Shown here: piece by piece, positions 34,656 to 43,275 of the stretch | Position numbering within the stretch: position 1 is the stretch's first letter | Layout: the number at the start of each line of letters is the position of its first letter | Source: JBCBKU01 sp965267475 | GTDB taxonomy: Bacteria; Pseudomonadota; Alphaproteobacteria; Rhodobacterales; Rhodobacteraceae | Reading direction: 5' to 3' | Length of the DNA stretch: 64,000 nt | NCBI GenBank assembly: GCA_965267475.1 | Contig: OZ254079.1 | Location: forward strand, 1 to 64,000 | Notes under the pieces: generated by a model | Seen by the model: the letters and a program-made list of their open reading frames with translations, nothing else | Told to the model about the DNA's origin: nothing | The model's database searches: none | Program-made: the position numbers and the translations under genes

Positions 34656-36047
34656 ATGTCTGACAAGTCTTCAAATGCCATGTGGGGCGGCCGGTTCGCC
34701 GACGGACCCGATGCTTTGATGGAGGCGATCAATGCCTCGATCGGGTTCGACAAGCGCCTTGCCCCTCAGGATATTGAAGGCTCGCGCGCCCATGCCGCCA
34801 TGTTGGCGGCTGCGGGCATATTGAGTGATACGGATGCCAAAGCGATCCGGGAAGGTCTCCTCACGGTCTTGTCAGAGATTGAAACCGGAGACTTTGTCTT
34901 TTCGACCGCCCTGGAAGACATTCACATGAACGTCGAAGCGCGGTTGAAAGAGCTTGTGGGCGAACCGGCAGGCCGTTTGCACACGGCCCGTTCCAGAAAT
35001 GACCAGGTTGCAACGGACTTCCGGCTTTGGGTTCGCGATCAGTGCGATCAGGCGGTCGAAGGCCTGACGGCACTTATGCGGGTCCTTCTGGATCAGGCCG
35101 AAGCCGGCACGGATTTCGTGATGCCCGGATTCACGCATCTTCAGACGGCGCAACCGGTCACATGGGGCCATCATATGATGGCCTATGTCGAGATGTTCGC
35201 GCGCGACATCGGGCGGTTTTCTGACGCCCGGGCGCGGATGAATGAATCGCCCCTGGGTGCAGCAGCCCTTGCAGGCACGTCTTTCCCAATTGACCGAGAT
35301 ATGACGGCCAACGCGCTGGGATTTGATCGGCCCATGGCCAATTCGCTCGATGCGGTATCGGATCGGGATTTCGCGCTTGAGTTTCTGTCGGCCTGCGCGA
35401 TTTCGGCTGTGCATCTGTCGCGCTTCGCCGAAGAAATCGTGGTTTGGTCATCCGCCCAGTTCCGGTTCGTTCGCCTTTCGGACCGGTTCTCGACCGGGTC
35501 GTCGATCATGCCGCAGAAGAAGAACCCCGATGCGGCCGAGCTGATCCGCGCCAAGACAGGCCGGATCTTTGGGGCATCGGTTGCCCTTTTGACGGTGATG
35601 AAGGGCCTGCCGCTGGCTTATTCAAAGGACATGCAGGAAGACAAGGAACAGGTCTTCGACGCTGCCGACAACTACCTTTTGGCGGTGGCGGCGATGACGG
35701 GGATGGTGGCTGACATGGCCCCGAACAAAGACGCGCTGCGCGCCGCCGCGGGATCGGGCTTTTCCACCGCCACGGACTTGGCGGATTGGCTGGTCCGCGA
35801 TCTTGGCCTGCCGTTTCGGGACGCGCATCACGTCACCGGCGTCATCGTGGCCGCCGCCGAGGCCAAAGGGTGCGACCTAAGCGAACTGCCGCTGGAAACC
35901 ATGCAAAGCGCCCATGGCGGCATCACGGATGCCGTTTTTGGGGTATTGGGGGTCGACAACTCGGTGGCGAGCCGCAGGTCATATGGCGGGACGGCTCCCG
36001 AGCGGGTGAAAGAGCAGATTGCCCGCTGGAAAGAGAGGCTCGGATGA
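34656..36047 (+). CDS. argH: argininosuccinate lyase
   Basis: A 463-residue enzyme that splits argininosuccinate to arginine and fumarate. It opens MWGGRFADGPDALMEAIN; DIHMNVEARL and HTARSRNDQVATD are near residues 87-120, and the fumarase-family signature GSSIMPQKKNPD is near 280. The ATG at 34656 gives the standard N-terminus. It heads a chain of overlapping genes: two lipoproteins, DUF2834 and, 135 bases further, lysA. Confidence 0.98.
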   Translation: MSDKSSNAMWGGRFADGPDALMEAINASIGFDKRLAPQDIEGSRAHAAMLAAAGILSDTDAKAIREGLLTVLSEIETGDFVFSTALEDIHMNVEARLKELVGEPAGRLHTARSRNDQVATDFRLWVRDQCDQAVEGLTALMRVLLDQAEAGTDFVMPGFTHLQTAQPVTWGHHMMAYVEMFARDIGRFSDARARMNESPLGAAALAGTSFPIDRDMTANALGFDRPMANSLDAVSDRDFALEFLSACAISAVHLSRFAEEIVVWSSAQFRFVRLSDRFSTGSSIMPQKKNPDAAELIRAKTGRIFGASVALLTVMKGLPLAYSKDMQEDKEQVFDAADNYLLAVAAMTGMVADMAPNKDALRAAAGSGFSTATDLADWLVRDLGLPFRDAHHVTGVIVAAAEAKGCDLSELPLETMQSAHGGITDAVFGVLGVDNSVASRRSYGGTAPERVKEQIARWKERLG

Positions 36048-36208
36048 GAACGCTGGTGACGATTTGGTTCGTGGCATCGGTTGCGGCGATGGCCGGGTGT
36101 ACGGACCCGACGCTGAACACGAACCTGCAAATCGGACCAAACGGTGTGAAGGTCAGCCCATCCGTTTCGGGCCGCGTGGGCGATGTCGGCGTGACGGTGG
36201 GCCCATGA
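36044..36208 (+). CDS. 54-residue lipoprotein after argH
   Basis: A small lipoprotein. A hydrophobic signal ends in the lipobox AMAGC, and about 35 residues follow (TDPTLNTNLQIGPNGVKVSP then SVSGRVGDVGVTVGP). The mature part is rich in Gly and Val. It starts inside the argH stop and ends inside the next gene, both by ATGA. Comparable small lipoproteins follow argH in other roseobacters as I recall. Function unknown. Confidence 0.75.
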   Translation: MRTLVTIWFVASVAAMAGCTDPTLNTNLQIGPNGVKVSPSVSGRVGDVGVTVGP

Positions 36209-36324
36209 CCTGGCGCATTTTGATCCTTTTTGCCGCCTTGGCCGCCTGCGGTGTCGATGGCGACCCCCTGCCCGTCGGACCAGTCACGGCACCCGCAGAA
36301 CCCACGATCGGCGTGGACGGGTGA
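36205..36324 (+). CDS. 39-residue lipoprotein
   Basis: A tiny lipoprotein opening MTWRILILFAALAAC, so the lipobox LAAC is at residues 12-15, followed by a 24-residue Pro-rich tail (DPLPVGPVTAPAEPTIGVDG). It overlaps its upstream neighbour by ATGA and the GTG start of the DUF2834 gene by GTGA. In enterobacteria a small lipoprotein LptM (YifL) lies between cyaY and dapF next to lysine-pathway genes; the length, position near lysA and Pro-rich tail are similar, so it may be the counterpart. Confidence 0.7.
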   Translation: MTWRILILFAALAACGVDGDPLPVGPVTAPAEPTIGVDG

Positions 36325-36647
36325 CGCCCTTGACGCCGCTTCGGTGGATCTATCTGGGGCTTGCGATCTGGGGCGCGATCCACCCGATGTCCTGGTTCAT
36401 CGCATATATGAGAGAAACGGGAACGGGCCTTTCCGGCCTGATCGATGCCTGGTGGGTCAACGCATCAACCACCGGTCTTGTCTGGGATCTGACCATTGCG
36501 GCCATCACGCTGACGATCTGGATTCTGGCCGAGACCTGGGTCCGCAAGAACTGGATCGCGCTGGTCGCGATCCCGGCGACTTTCTGCATTGGCGTTTCCT
36601 GCGGATTGCCTTTGTATCTGTTCTTACGCGCAAAACCCGTAACCTGA
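36321..36647 (+). CDS. DUF2834 membrane protein
   Basis: A 108-residue protein from a GTG start overlapping the preceding stop. It has three hydrophobic segments (about residues 8-27, 50-72 and 78-100) and the pattern YLGLAIWGAIHPMSWFIAYM seen in DUF2834 proteins. Function unknown. Confidence 0.8.
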   Translation: MTPLTPLRWIYLGLAIWGAIHPMSWFIAYMRETGTGLSGLIDAWWVNASTTGLVWDLTIAAITLTIWILAETWVRKNWIALVAIPATFCIGVSCGLPLYLFLRAKPVT

Positions 36648-36663
36648 CCTATCCGTAAGGTGC

Positions 36664-36707
36664 CCGGAAAATGGGATTTTCCGGAGAAATTTCTTTTCAA
36701 GAAATTT
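36664..36707. repeat. two tandem hairpins between DUF2834 and lysA
   Basis: The first hairpin is CCGGAAAA, loop TGGGA, TTTTCCGG (36664-36684). Three bases later comes AAATTTCTT, loop TTC, AAGAAATTT (36687-36707). The AT-rich second stem lacks the GC core of an intrinsic terminator. From general memory, similar palindromes are dispersed in roseobacter intergenic regions. It may attenuate or stabilise the transcript before lysA. Confidence 0.6.
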
Positions 36708-36781
36708 GCGCCGCCCGGGGATCTGAGATTGCGCGAGACCCCTGCGGTCGCTATCCAGCGCGCTGGAGCGAAGAGGCGCGG

Positions 36782-38050
36782 ATGGACCACTTTCTTTACA
36801 GAGACGGCATCTTGCATGCAGAGGACGTGGCCCTGCCCGCCATCGCGGCTGCCGTGGGCACCCCATTCTACTGTTATTCGACCGCCACGTTCACCCGGCA
36901 CTTCCGCCTGTTCGATGAGGCGCTGGACGGTCTTGATCACCTGGTTTGCTATGCCATGAAGGCCAATTCGAACCAGGCGATCCTGACGCTGATGGCGTCT
37001 CTTGGGTCCGGTGTCGATGTGGTCTCGGGCGGTGAATACGCGCGCGCGAAGGCAGCAGGGTTCCCCGGTGATCGCATCGTCTTCTCAGGCGTCGGCAAAA
37101 CGCGGGGTGAGATGCGTGAGGCGCTTGAAGGCGGGATCCGGCAGATCAATCTGGAATCCGAGCCAGAAATGCGTGCCTTGTCCGAAATCGCCACATCGAT
37201 GGGTGTGTCTGTGCCTGTGACCGTCCGCGTCAACCCGGATGTGGACGCCAAAACGCATGAAAAGATCTCCACCGGGAAATCAGAGAACAAGTTCGGCATT
37301 CCGATCGAACGCGCGCGCGATGTCTACCAGATGGCGGCCGATCTGCCCGGCCTTCAGGTGATCGGGATCGACGTCCATATCGGAAGCCAATTGACCGAGC
37401 TTGCGCCGTTTGAGGCCGCATACCGGAAAGTCGCGGAACTGACCGAAACCCTGCGCGCCGATGGCCACGACATTCGGCGGCTGGATCTGGGGGGCGGCCT
37501 GGGCATTCCCTATGAACGCTCGAACGAGGCGCCGCCATTGCCCGTGGAATACGGCGAGATGGTCAAGCGAACGGTCGGGCATCTTGGCTGCGAGATTGAG
37601 ATCGAGCCTGGCCGGTTGATCGCCGGGAATGCCGGCATTCTGGTGAGCGAGGTCATTTTCGTGAAGGAAGGCGCTGATCGGACCTTTCTGATCCTCGATG
37701 CCGCCATGAACGACCTGATCCGCCCGTCAATGTATTCAGCCTATCACGACATCGTCCCGATTGCTGAATCTGCCCCGGGAACAGAACAAAAGCCGTTCGA
37801 CATCGTCGGCCCCGTCTGCGAATCCGGCGACACTTTTGCGAAAGCCCGCACGATGCCCCCAGTGGAGTCAGGTGAACTTGTCGCATTCCGGTCGGCTGGC
37901 GCCTATGGCGCTGTCATGGCAAGCGAATACAACTCTCGCCCGCTTATTCCCGAGGTGATGGTCGATGGTGATCAATTTGCGGTCATCCGCGCAAGACCGA
38001 CCTATGCGGACATAATTAACCGCGATAGCATTCCCCCGTGGTTATCCTGA
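36782..38050 (+). CDS. lysA: diaminopimelate decarboxylase
   Basis: A 422-residue PLP enzyme that makes lysine from meso-diaminopimelate. The Schiff-base Lys is Lys60 in YAMKANSN. The PLP phosphate region has DLGGGLGIPY, the specificity helix region IEPGRLIAG, and GPVCESGDTFAK has the catalytic Cys near residue 348. An in-frame start upstream at 36671 lies inside the tandem hairpins; ATG 36782 gives the normal N-terminus. Confidence 0.97.
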   Translation: MDHFLYRDGILHAEDVALPAIAAAVGTPFYCYSTATFTRHFRLFDEALDGLDHLVCYAMKANSNQAILTLMASLGSGVDVVSGGEYARAKAAGFPGDRIVFSGVGKTRGEMREALEGGIRQINLESEPEMRALSEIATSMGVSVPVTVRVNPDVDAKTHEKISTGKSENKFGIPIERARDVYQMAADLPGLQVIGIDVHIGSQLTELAPFEAAYRKVAELTETLRADGHDIRRLDLGGGLGIPYERSNEAPPLPVEYGEMVKRTVGHLGCEIEIEPGRLIAGNAGILVSEVIFVKEGADRTFLILDAAMNDLIRPSMYSAYHDIVPIAESAPGTEQKPFDIVGPVCESGDTFAKARTMPPVESGELVAFRSAGAYGAVMASEYNSRPLIPEVMVDGDQFAVIRARPTYADIINRDSIPPWLS

Positions 38051-38084
38051 CCTATATTAGTCAGGAAGCCCGCCGGGAGAGCGC

Positions 38085-40643
38085 ATGAAGGCTTACAAAT
38101 CAGTCCGCGACGCGAAACATCGCCTGGCCCTGCCGCTGGGCCTGACGCATTTGGGGCTGATTGCCGAACGACTGACCCGCGCCTTCTGGCCGTTTGCAAG
38201 CATTGTCTTGTTCACGCTCGCCATCTTGATGTTCGGCGTTCAGGACCAGATTGCGCTTGAAGTCGCTTGGATCGGCGGCGTGCTTGCTGCCCTGGGCGCC
38301 TTGGGCGCGTTGTATTACGGAATTCGTGCCTTCCGCTGGCCGCGCCGCGCCCAAGCAGCAGACCGGTTGGATGCATCTTTGCCAGGACGCCCGATTGCCG
38401 CCCTTGAAGACACGCAGGCCATTGGTGCCGGCGACGGTGCGTCCGAAGCCGTCTGGATCGCCCATGTGCACCGCATGGCGGATCGGACAAAGAATGCAAA
38501 ACCAGTTGCGCCGGATCTGAAGCTGTCCCGCCGCGACCCTTATGCGCTCCGCTATGTGGCCCTGGTTGCCGTCGTCATGGCCGCTCTTTTCGGCTCGATC
38601 TGGCGGGTTTCCAGCGTGGCAGACCTGGCTCCAGGCTCTGGCGGGCAGGCGTTGGCATCCGGTCCGGCCTGGGAAGGGTGGGTTGAACCACCGGTTCATA
38701 CTGGACGCCCAAGCCTGTACTTGAATGACATCACAGCCGCAGCGCTGGACGTCCCTGAAGGCAGCGCGATCACCCTGCGCCTTTATGGCGAAATCGGCTC
38801 GCTGATCGTCGAGGAAACCGTCTCGGGCCGTACTGGTGAGATTGGCGCCGCCAGCGAACCCGCGCAAAGCTTTACTGTGGCGCAGGATGGACGGATTGCC
38901 ATCACCGGCGAGGGCGGCCAGGCATGGGACATCAGGACCATCCCCGATCTGCCGCCGGACGTCGAATTGACGGGTCCGATCGACCGCACCTCGGGCGGCG
39001 AATTCGAACAGCCGTTCCGCGCGTCGGACGATTACGGCGTTATCGCTGGCCGGGCCGAGATGGTGCTTGATCTTGCACGCATCGACCGCCGCTATGGGTT
39101 GGCATTGGAACCCGAGACCCAGGACGACATCGTCCTTGATCTGCCGATGCCGATCTCAGGCGACAGATCCGATTTCGACGAAACGCTGATCGACAATCTT
39201 GCGCAACACCCCTGGGCCAACCTTCCCGTGACGCTGCGGCTTGTTGTTGAGGATGCAACCGGCCAAACAGGCGAAGTGATCGACGGCAACGCGACCCTGC
39301 CCGGGCGCCGGTTCTTTGACCCATTGGCAAGCGCCATCATCGAACAAAGGCGCGATCTGCTTTGGAACCGTGAAAATGCCAAACGCGTTGGTCAGGTTCT
39401 TCGGGCCGTAAGCCATGAGCCATCCGACATATTCCGATCTGAGACCGCATTCTTGAAGCTGCGCGTGGCCGTTCGCAGCCTGGAAACGCGCACGTCCTTG
39501 GGCCAGCTGTCCGACGATTTCGTGGCCGAGACCGCCCAAGTCCTGTGGGATATCGCCATCGAGATCGAAGACGGCGATCTGGCCGATGCGCTGGAACGGC
39601 TGCGCCGGGCCGAAGATCGGCTGTCCGAAGCCATTGAACGGGGCGCCACCGACGAAGAGATTGCGGAACTGATGCAGGAACTGCGCGAGGCGATGCAGGA
39701 CTATATGCGCCAACTCGCGGAACAGACACCGCCGGATCAGCAAAACCAGCAGGCGCAGAACCAGAACACGCAGGAAATGACCGGCGATCAGCTTCAAGAC
39801 ATGCTGAATCAGTTGCAAGAGTTGATGGAGCAGGGCCGCATGGCCGAGGCTCAGCGCCTTCTCGAACAGCTCCGCCAGATGATGGAGAATATGCAGGTCG
39901 CACGGGGCCAGCCTGGCCAGCAAGGCAACAATCCCGGCCAGCAGGCCATGGAAGGTTTGGCCGAGACGCTTCGCGACCAGCAGGAACTGTCAGACGACGC
40001 CTTCGGCGATCTTCAGGAACAGTTTGGCCAGCAGCAGGGCCAACAGCCTGGACAACAGCAAGGCCAGCAAGGTCAGGAAGGCCAGCAGCAGGGCCAGAAC
40101 CAGCCGGGTCAAGGCCAGAACCAGCAGCCTGGGCAAGGCCAGAACGGCAATCAAAGCCTGGCGGACCGTCAGGACGCATTGCGCGAACAACTCCGTCGGC
40201 AACAGCAAAACCTGCCGGGCGCAGGGTCGCCCGAAGGTGACGCCGCCCGGGAAGCGCTGGACCGGGCCGGTCGCGCGATGGAAAACGCCGAAGAGGCATT
40301 GCGCGAAGAAGACTTCGCCGGCGCCCTGGACGATCAGGCCGAAGCGATGGAAGCGCTCCGCGAGGGGATGCGCGAATTGGGCGAGCAATTGGCCCAGCAA
40401 CAAGGCCAGCCCGGGCAACAGGGCGATGCCTTTGGCGAGGCGAACGACCCAAGCTCACGCGATCCGTTGGGGCGCGAGACCGGCAAGAATGGCCGCGTTG
40501 GTACGGAAGAAAACTTGCTTCAAGGCGAAGACGTCTATCGCAGGGCGCGCGAGCTTCTGGATGAGATCCGCCGCAGATCAAGCGATCAGACCCGGCCCGA
40601 GCCAGAGCTCGACTATTTGCGCCGTCTGTTAGAGCGGTTCTGA
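38085..40643 (+). CDS. DUF4175 (TIGR02302) family membrane protein
   Basis: An 852-residue protein with two N-terminal transmembrane helices (about 38-58 and 62-82), a third near 160, and a large periplasmic region. The C-terminal third is a charged helical domain, then a Gln/Gly-rich repeat (about 645-690) and a helical tail. The overall architecture, length and position after lysA agree with the alphaproteobacterial TIGR02302 family. Function unknown; an envelope role is inferred. Confidence 0.9.
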   Translation: MKAYKSVRDAKHRLALPLGLTHLGLIAERLTRAFWPFASIVLFTLAILMFGVQDQIALEVAWIGGVLAALGALGALYYGIRAFRWPRRAQAADRLDASLPGRPIAALEDTQAIGAGDGASEAVWIAHVHRMADRTKNAKPVAPDLKLSRRDPYALRYVALVAVVMAALFGSIWRVSSVADLAPGSGGQALASGPAWEGWVEPPVHTGRPSLYLNDITAAALDVPEGSAITLRLYGEIGSLIVEETVSGRTGEIGAASEPAQSFTVAQDGRIAITGEGGQAWDIRTIPDLPPDVELTGPIDRTSGGEFEQPFRASDDYGVIAGRAEMVLDLARIDRRYGLALEPETQDDIVLDLPMPISGDRSDFDETLIDNLAQHPWANLPVTLRLVVEDATGQTGEVIDGNATLPGRRFFDPLASAIIEQRRDLLWNRENAKRVGQVLRAVSHEPSDIFRSETAFLKLRVAVRSLETRTSLGQLSDDFVAETAQVLWDIAIEIEDGDLADALERLRRAEDRLSEAIERGATDEEIAELMQELREAMQDYMRQLAEQTPPDQQNQQAQNQNTQEMTGDQLQDMLNQLQELMEQGRMAEAQRLLEQLRQMMENMQVARGQPGQQGNNPGQQAMEGLAETLRDQQELSDDAFGDLQEQFGQQQGQQPGQQQGQQGQEGQQQGQNQPGQGQNQQPGQGQNGNQSLADRQDALREQLRRQQQNLPGAGSPEGDAAREALDRAGRAMENAEEALREEDFAGALDDQAEAMEALREGMRELGEQLAQQQGQPGQQGDAFGEANDPSSRDPLGRETGKNGRVGTEENLLQGEDVYRRARELLDEIRRRSSDQTRPEPELDYLRRLLERF
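40018..40150 (+). repeat. Gln-Gly-rich repeat inside the DUF4175 gene
   Basis: In-frame tandem repetition of CAGxxCCAR-type codons encoding runs such as QQGQQPGQQQGQQGQ and QNQPGQGQNQQPGQ. It makes a low-complexity, probably flexible linker and is prone to length variation. Confidence 0.85.
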
Positions 40644-40664
40644 GAAATCCGGCTGGACTGGCGC

Positions 40665-41537
40665 TTAAGCGCCGTCGCTTTCACCGCCCACAAGACCGGC
40701 CGCTCGTTCCATCATGCCGTCCATCCAGATCCGAAACGCGTTTGCGCCATCGACATAGCTTGCGAGCGCTGGCTCAAGCGAAGGCACCGCAGCGGCGATG
40801 TCCGAAGCAAAGAGATAGGTGCAGATCAGCGCGGCAATGATCAACGCGACCGTCGCAAATCCCGCCCGGAACCCGCGCCGTGCCTTCCCGGCCGCCGCGG
40901 CTGCCGCATGCATTGCGGCCTGTTCTTCCTGTGACGTCAGTGTCGCGTTGATGTCGTCTATATCGGGAAGAACTTCGCTTTTCGGGACCGGATCGCCTGC
41001 GGGCACATCCTCTCCCCGAAGCCGGGCAGTGCGGGCCTTAACGTCATCGACGGCGTTTTCGATCCCCTCGCCCAGACCCAGGTCCGGCTGCGTTTCCACG
41101 CCCGACGCCTCGGCCCTACGGGCCGCAATCTCGCGTTCTGCTTCTTCACGCAAAATCCCAAGAATGTTGTCATCTGTGGCGCGCGCGGGGCCCGGCTGTT
41201 CGGGGGCGGGGTCCGGGTCCGCTGCCGGTTCCGGCTCCGGTTCGGGTTCTGGTTCTGGCGCAACTTCCGGCTCGGGCGCCTCTGCCGCCACTGGTTCTTC
41301 CGGCGCAGGTTCAGGCGCAACCTCGGGCGCGGGATCCGGCGAAGGCGGATCAGCCGGCGTATCCGCCGGAACACCGCCATAACGCGGCTGAAGCAAAGGC
41401 TCGGCCGACGCCGTGTCTTCCTTGGGTTGAAACCACGTTTTTCCGCAATTCGAGCACTGCACATCCCGGCCCTGTGGCGGAACCAGCGATGCATCCACTT
41501 CGTACTGCGCGTCGCAATTCGGGCATGTCAGCCGCAT
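40665..41537 (-). CDS. MJ0042-type zinc-ribbon membrane protein
   Basis: A 290-residue protein. The N-terminal zinc ribbon has CPNC at residues 5-8 and CSNC near 28. A long Pro/Glu/Ala-rich segment (about 45-120, with PEPEPEPE runs) follows, then a charged region, one transmembrane helix near 225-245 and a short C-terminal tail. Such fingers occur at the head of membrane-linked regulators of unknown role. It is divergent from ftsE, 158 bases away, a pairing I recall in other roseobacters. Confidence 0.85.
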   Translation of the reverse strand: MRLTCPNCDAQYEVDASLVPPQGRDVQCSNCGKTWFQPKEDTASAEPLLQPRYGGVPADTPADPPSPDPAPEVAPEPAPEEPVAAEAPEPEVAPEPEPEPEPEPAADPDPAPEQPGPARATDDNILGILREEAEREIAARRAEASGVETQPDLGLGEGIENAVDDVKARTARLRGEDVPAGDPVPKSEVLPDIDDINATLTSQEEQAAMHAAAAAAGKARRGFRAGFATVALIIAALICTYLFASDIAAAVPSLEPALASYVDGANAFRIWMDGMMERAAGLVGGESDGA

Positions 41538-41695
41538 AATTGCCCCCTTACCCCGGCGTTTTCGCCAGCGATTTCCTGCCTTTGTTCATTAACCTCTATC
41601 ATCCGATCAGGAAATCGAAAAGCGTTCCTGCGCGGTTGGATTGAACATGGTGGCAGGCTGAGGCAAAACTGACGCGCAAGAAACAGGGGCACATC

Positions 41696-42373
41696 TTGAT
41701 CGAGCTTCGCGACGTCAGTTATCGGTATGGCGATCGGCCCATCCTGTCTGATCTGAATATCAGCTTGCCGCCGGGGTCGTTCCACTTCCTGACCGGACCA
41801 TCCGGCGCGGGCAAAACAACGCTTCTGAAGCTTTGCTACCTAGAGCTTCGGCCAGATACCGGCCAAGTGCACCTGTTTGATCAGGACACAGGCGGGCTGG
41901 ACCGGGATGGTGTGGCCAAGATGCGAAAAAGAATCGGAATCGTTCATCAGAATTGCGAGTTTCTGGATCACCTGACGATGACTGAGAATATCGTTCTTCC
42001 ATTGACCGTTTCCGGCCAAGATATTGAGAAAGAAAGACAAAATCTGGAAGAGCTGCTCAATTGGGTCGAGCTTTCGGACCGGGCCGATGCACGCCCAACC
42101 GAGATTTCAGGCGGTGAGCGTCAGCGCGCGGCCCTGGCCCGTGCCGTCATCATGTCCCCCGACATCATTTTGGCCGACGAGCCCACGGGCAATGTGGACT
42201 GGGAAATGTCGAACAGGCTGCTTCAGCTTTTGATCGAGTTGAACCGCATGGGCAAAACAGTTCTGATGGCGACCCATGATCTGACGTTGATCCGGGCGGC
42301 AAAGTCGCAAGTATCAGCCCGCGTCCTGCGCCTTCGCGACCGCAGCGTGCAACTCGCCGGGAGCGATTTGTGA
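41696..42373 (+). CDS. ftsE: cell division ATP-binding protein FtsE
   Basis: A 225-residue ABC ATPase that with FtsX controls cell-wall hydrolases during division. Walker A is GPSGAGKTTL near residue 35, the signature SGGERQRAALARA near 137, Walker B IILADEPTGN near 158. The TTG at 41696 preceded by AGGGG begins the usual MIELRDVSYRYG N-terminus. FtsX starts within its stop (GTGA). Confidence 0.95.
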   Translation: MIELRDVSYRYGDRPILSDLNISLPPGSFHFLTGPSGAGKTTLLKLCYLELRPDTGQVHLFDQDTGGLDRDGVAKMRKRIGIVHQNCEFLDHLTMTENIVLPLTVSGQDIEKERQNLEELLNWVELSDRADARPTEISGGERQRAALARAVIMSPDIILADEPTGNVDWEMSNRLLQLLIELNRMGKTVLMATHDLTLIRAAKSQVSARVLRLRDRSVQLAGSDL

Positions 42374-43275
42374 CCGGGCCCGATCTTCGTGCGCTTTGGA
42401 CGCAGGTTCGGGCCGCCGAAGGGTCCGATATCGTGCCGCAAGCCGGGATCACGGCGCATCTGACGGTGCTGACAGCGGCGGCCATGGGGTTTCTGGCCGT
42501 TTTCGCGCTCGCCTTGCTGGCAGCAACCAACCGGCTTGCCGATACGTGGGAGGATGAGTTATCGCAGTCCTCAACCATACGGATTTCGGCGCCGACCGAG
42601 CAAATGGCGGAGCAGACCAGCACCGCGCTGCGCATTCTGGACCAGACCCCAGGTATCGCTTCGGCGAGGGCATTGACGCCTGAAGACCAGCAAGCACTTC
42701 TTGCGCCCTGGTTCGGGACAGATCTTCCGCTTGAGACGCTGCCAATCCCGCAATTGATCGAAATCATCGAAGACAGCGAGGGCTTTGACGCCGAGGGTTT
42801 GCGCCTTCGGTTGCAGGGCGAGGTTCCCGGCGCCATCCTGGACGATCACACGCGGTGGCGTCAGCCCTTGGCCAAGGCCGCCGGCCGCCTTCGGCAAATG
42901 GGGGTCGCATCGATCATCCTGATCACCCTGACCACGGCAGCGCTTGTGACGCTGGCGGCCACCGCATCGCTTGCGGCCAATGAACAGGTGATCCGTGTCA
43001 TGCGTCTGATCGGGGCAAGGGACGTGTTCGTCGCCCGAGCCTTTGTGCGCCGCTTCACGCTGCGCGCAGCCCTTGGGGCGGGCGCCGGGGCCGCATTGGG
43101 AATGGTGGCAATCCTGTTTTTCCCGGGCCCGAGCGAAGTCGACAGTTTCCTGACAAGCCTGCGCTTCCAACGGTTTGAGTGGCTGTTGCCCTTGCTTATC
43201 CCGCCGGTCGCCGCGATCACCGCGTTCTGGGCAACCCGAACCGCCGCCCTGTCAAAACTGCGGGGAATGACATGA
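42370..43275 (+). CDS. ftsX: cell division permease-like protein FtsX
   Basis: A 301-residue membrane protein. TM1 is near residues 35-57, a periplasmic loop follows, then three helices near 180-202, 230-255 and 265-290. The conserved LIGARD segment after the second helix (VMRLIGARDVFVARAF) is typical. GTG start overlaps ftsE; its stop overlaps the plsC start. Confidence 0.93.
   Translation: MTGPDLRALWTQVRAAEGSDIVPQAGITAHLTVLTAAAMGFLAVFALALLAATNRLADTWEDELSQSSTIRISAPTEQMAEQTSTALRILDQTPGIASARALTPEDQQALLAPWFGTDLPLETLPIPQLIEIIEDSEGFDAEGLRLRLQGEVPGAILDDHTRWRQPLAKAAGRLRQMGVASIILITLTTAALVTLAATASLAANEQVIRVMRLIGARDVFVARAFVRRFTLRAALGAGAGAALGMVAILFFPGPSEVDSFLTSLRFQRFEWLLPLLIPPVAAITAFWATRTAALSKLRGMT

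Noticed and set aside
36671..36781. Upstream in-frame start for lysA
   Set aside because: It would translate the tandem hairpins, and the extension has no family match; ATG 36782 gives the normal N-terminus.
40018..40150. Repeats that might suggest a CRISPR array
   Set aside because: They are in-frame Gln/Gly codons inside a gene, without unique spacers.
40660..40673. GGCGCTTAAGCGCC palindrome at the end of the zinc-ribbon gene
   Set aside because: It includes the stop codon and has no U-run; taken as a weak convergent-end hairpin at most.
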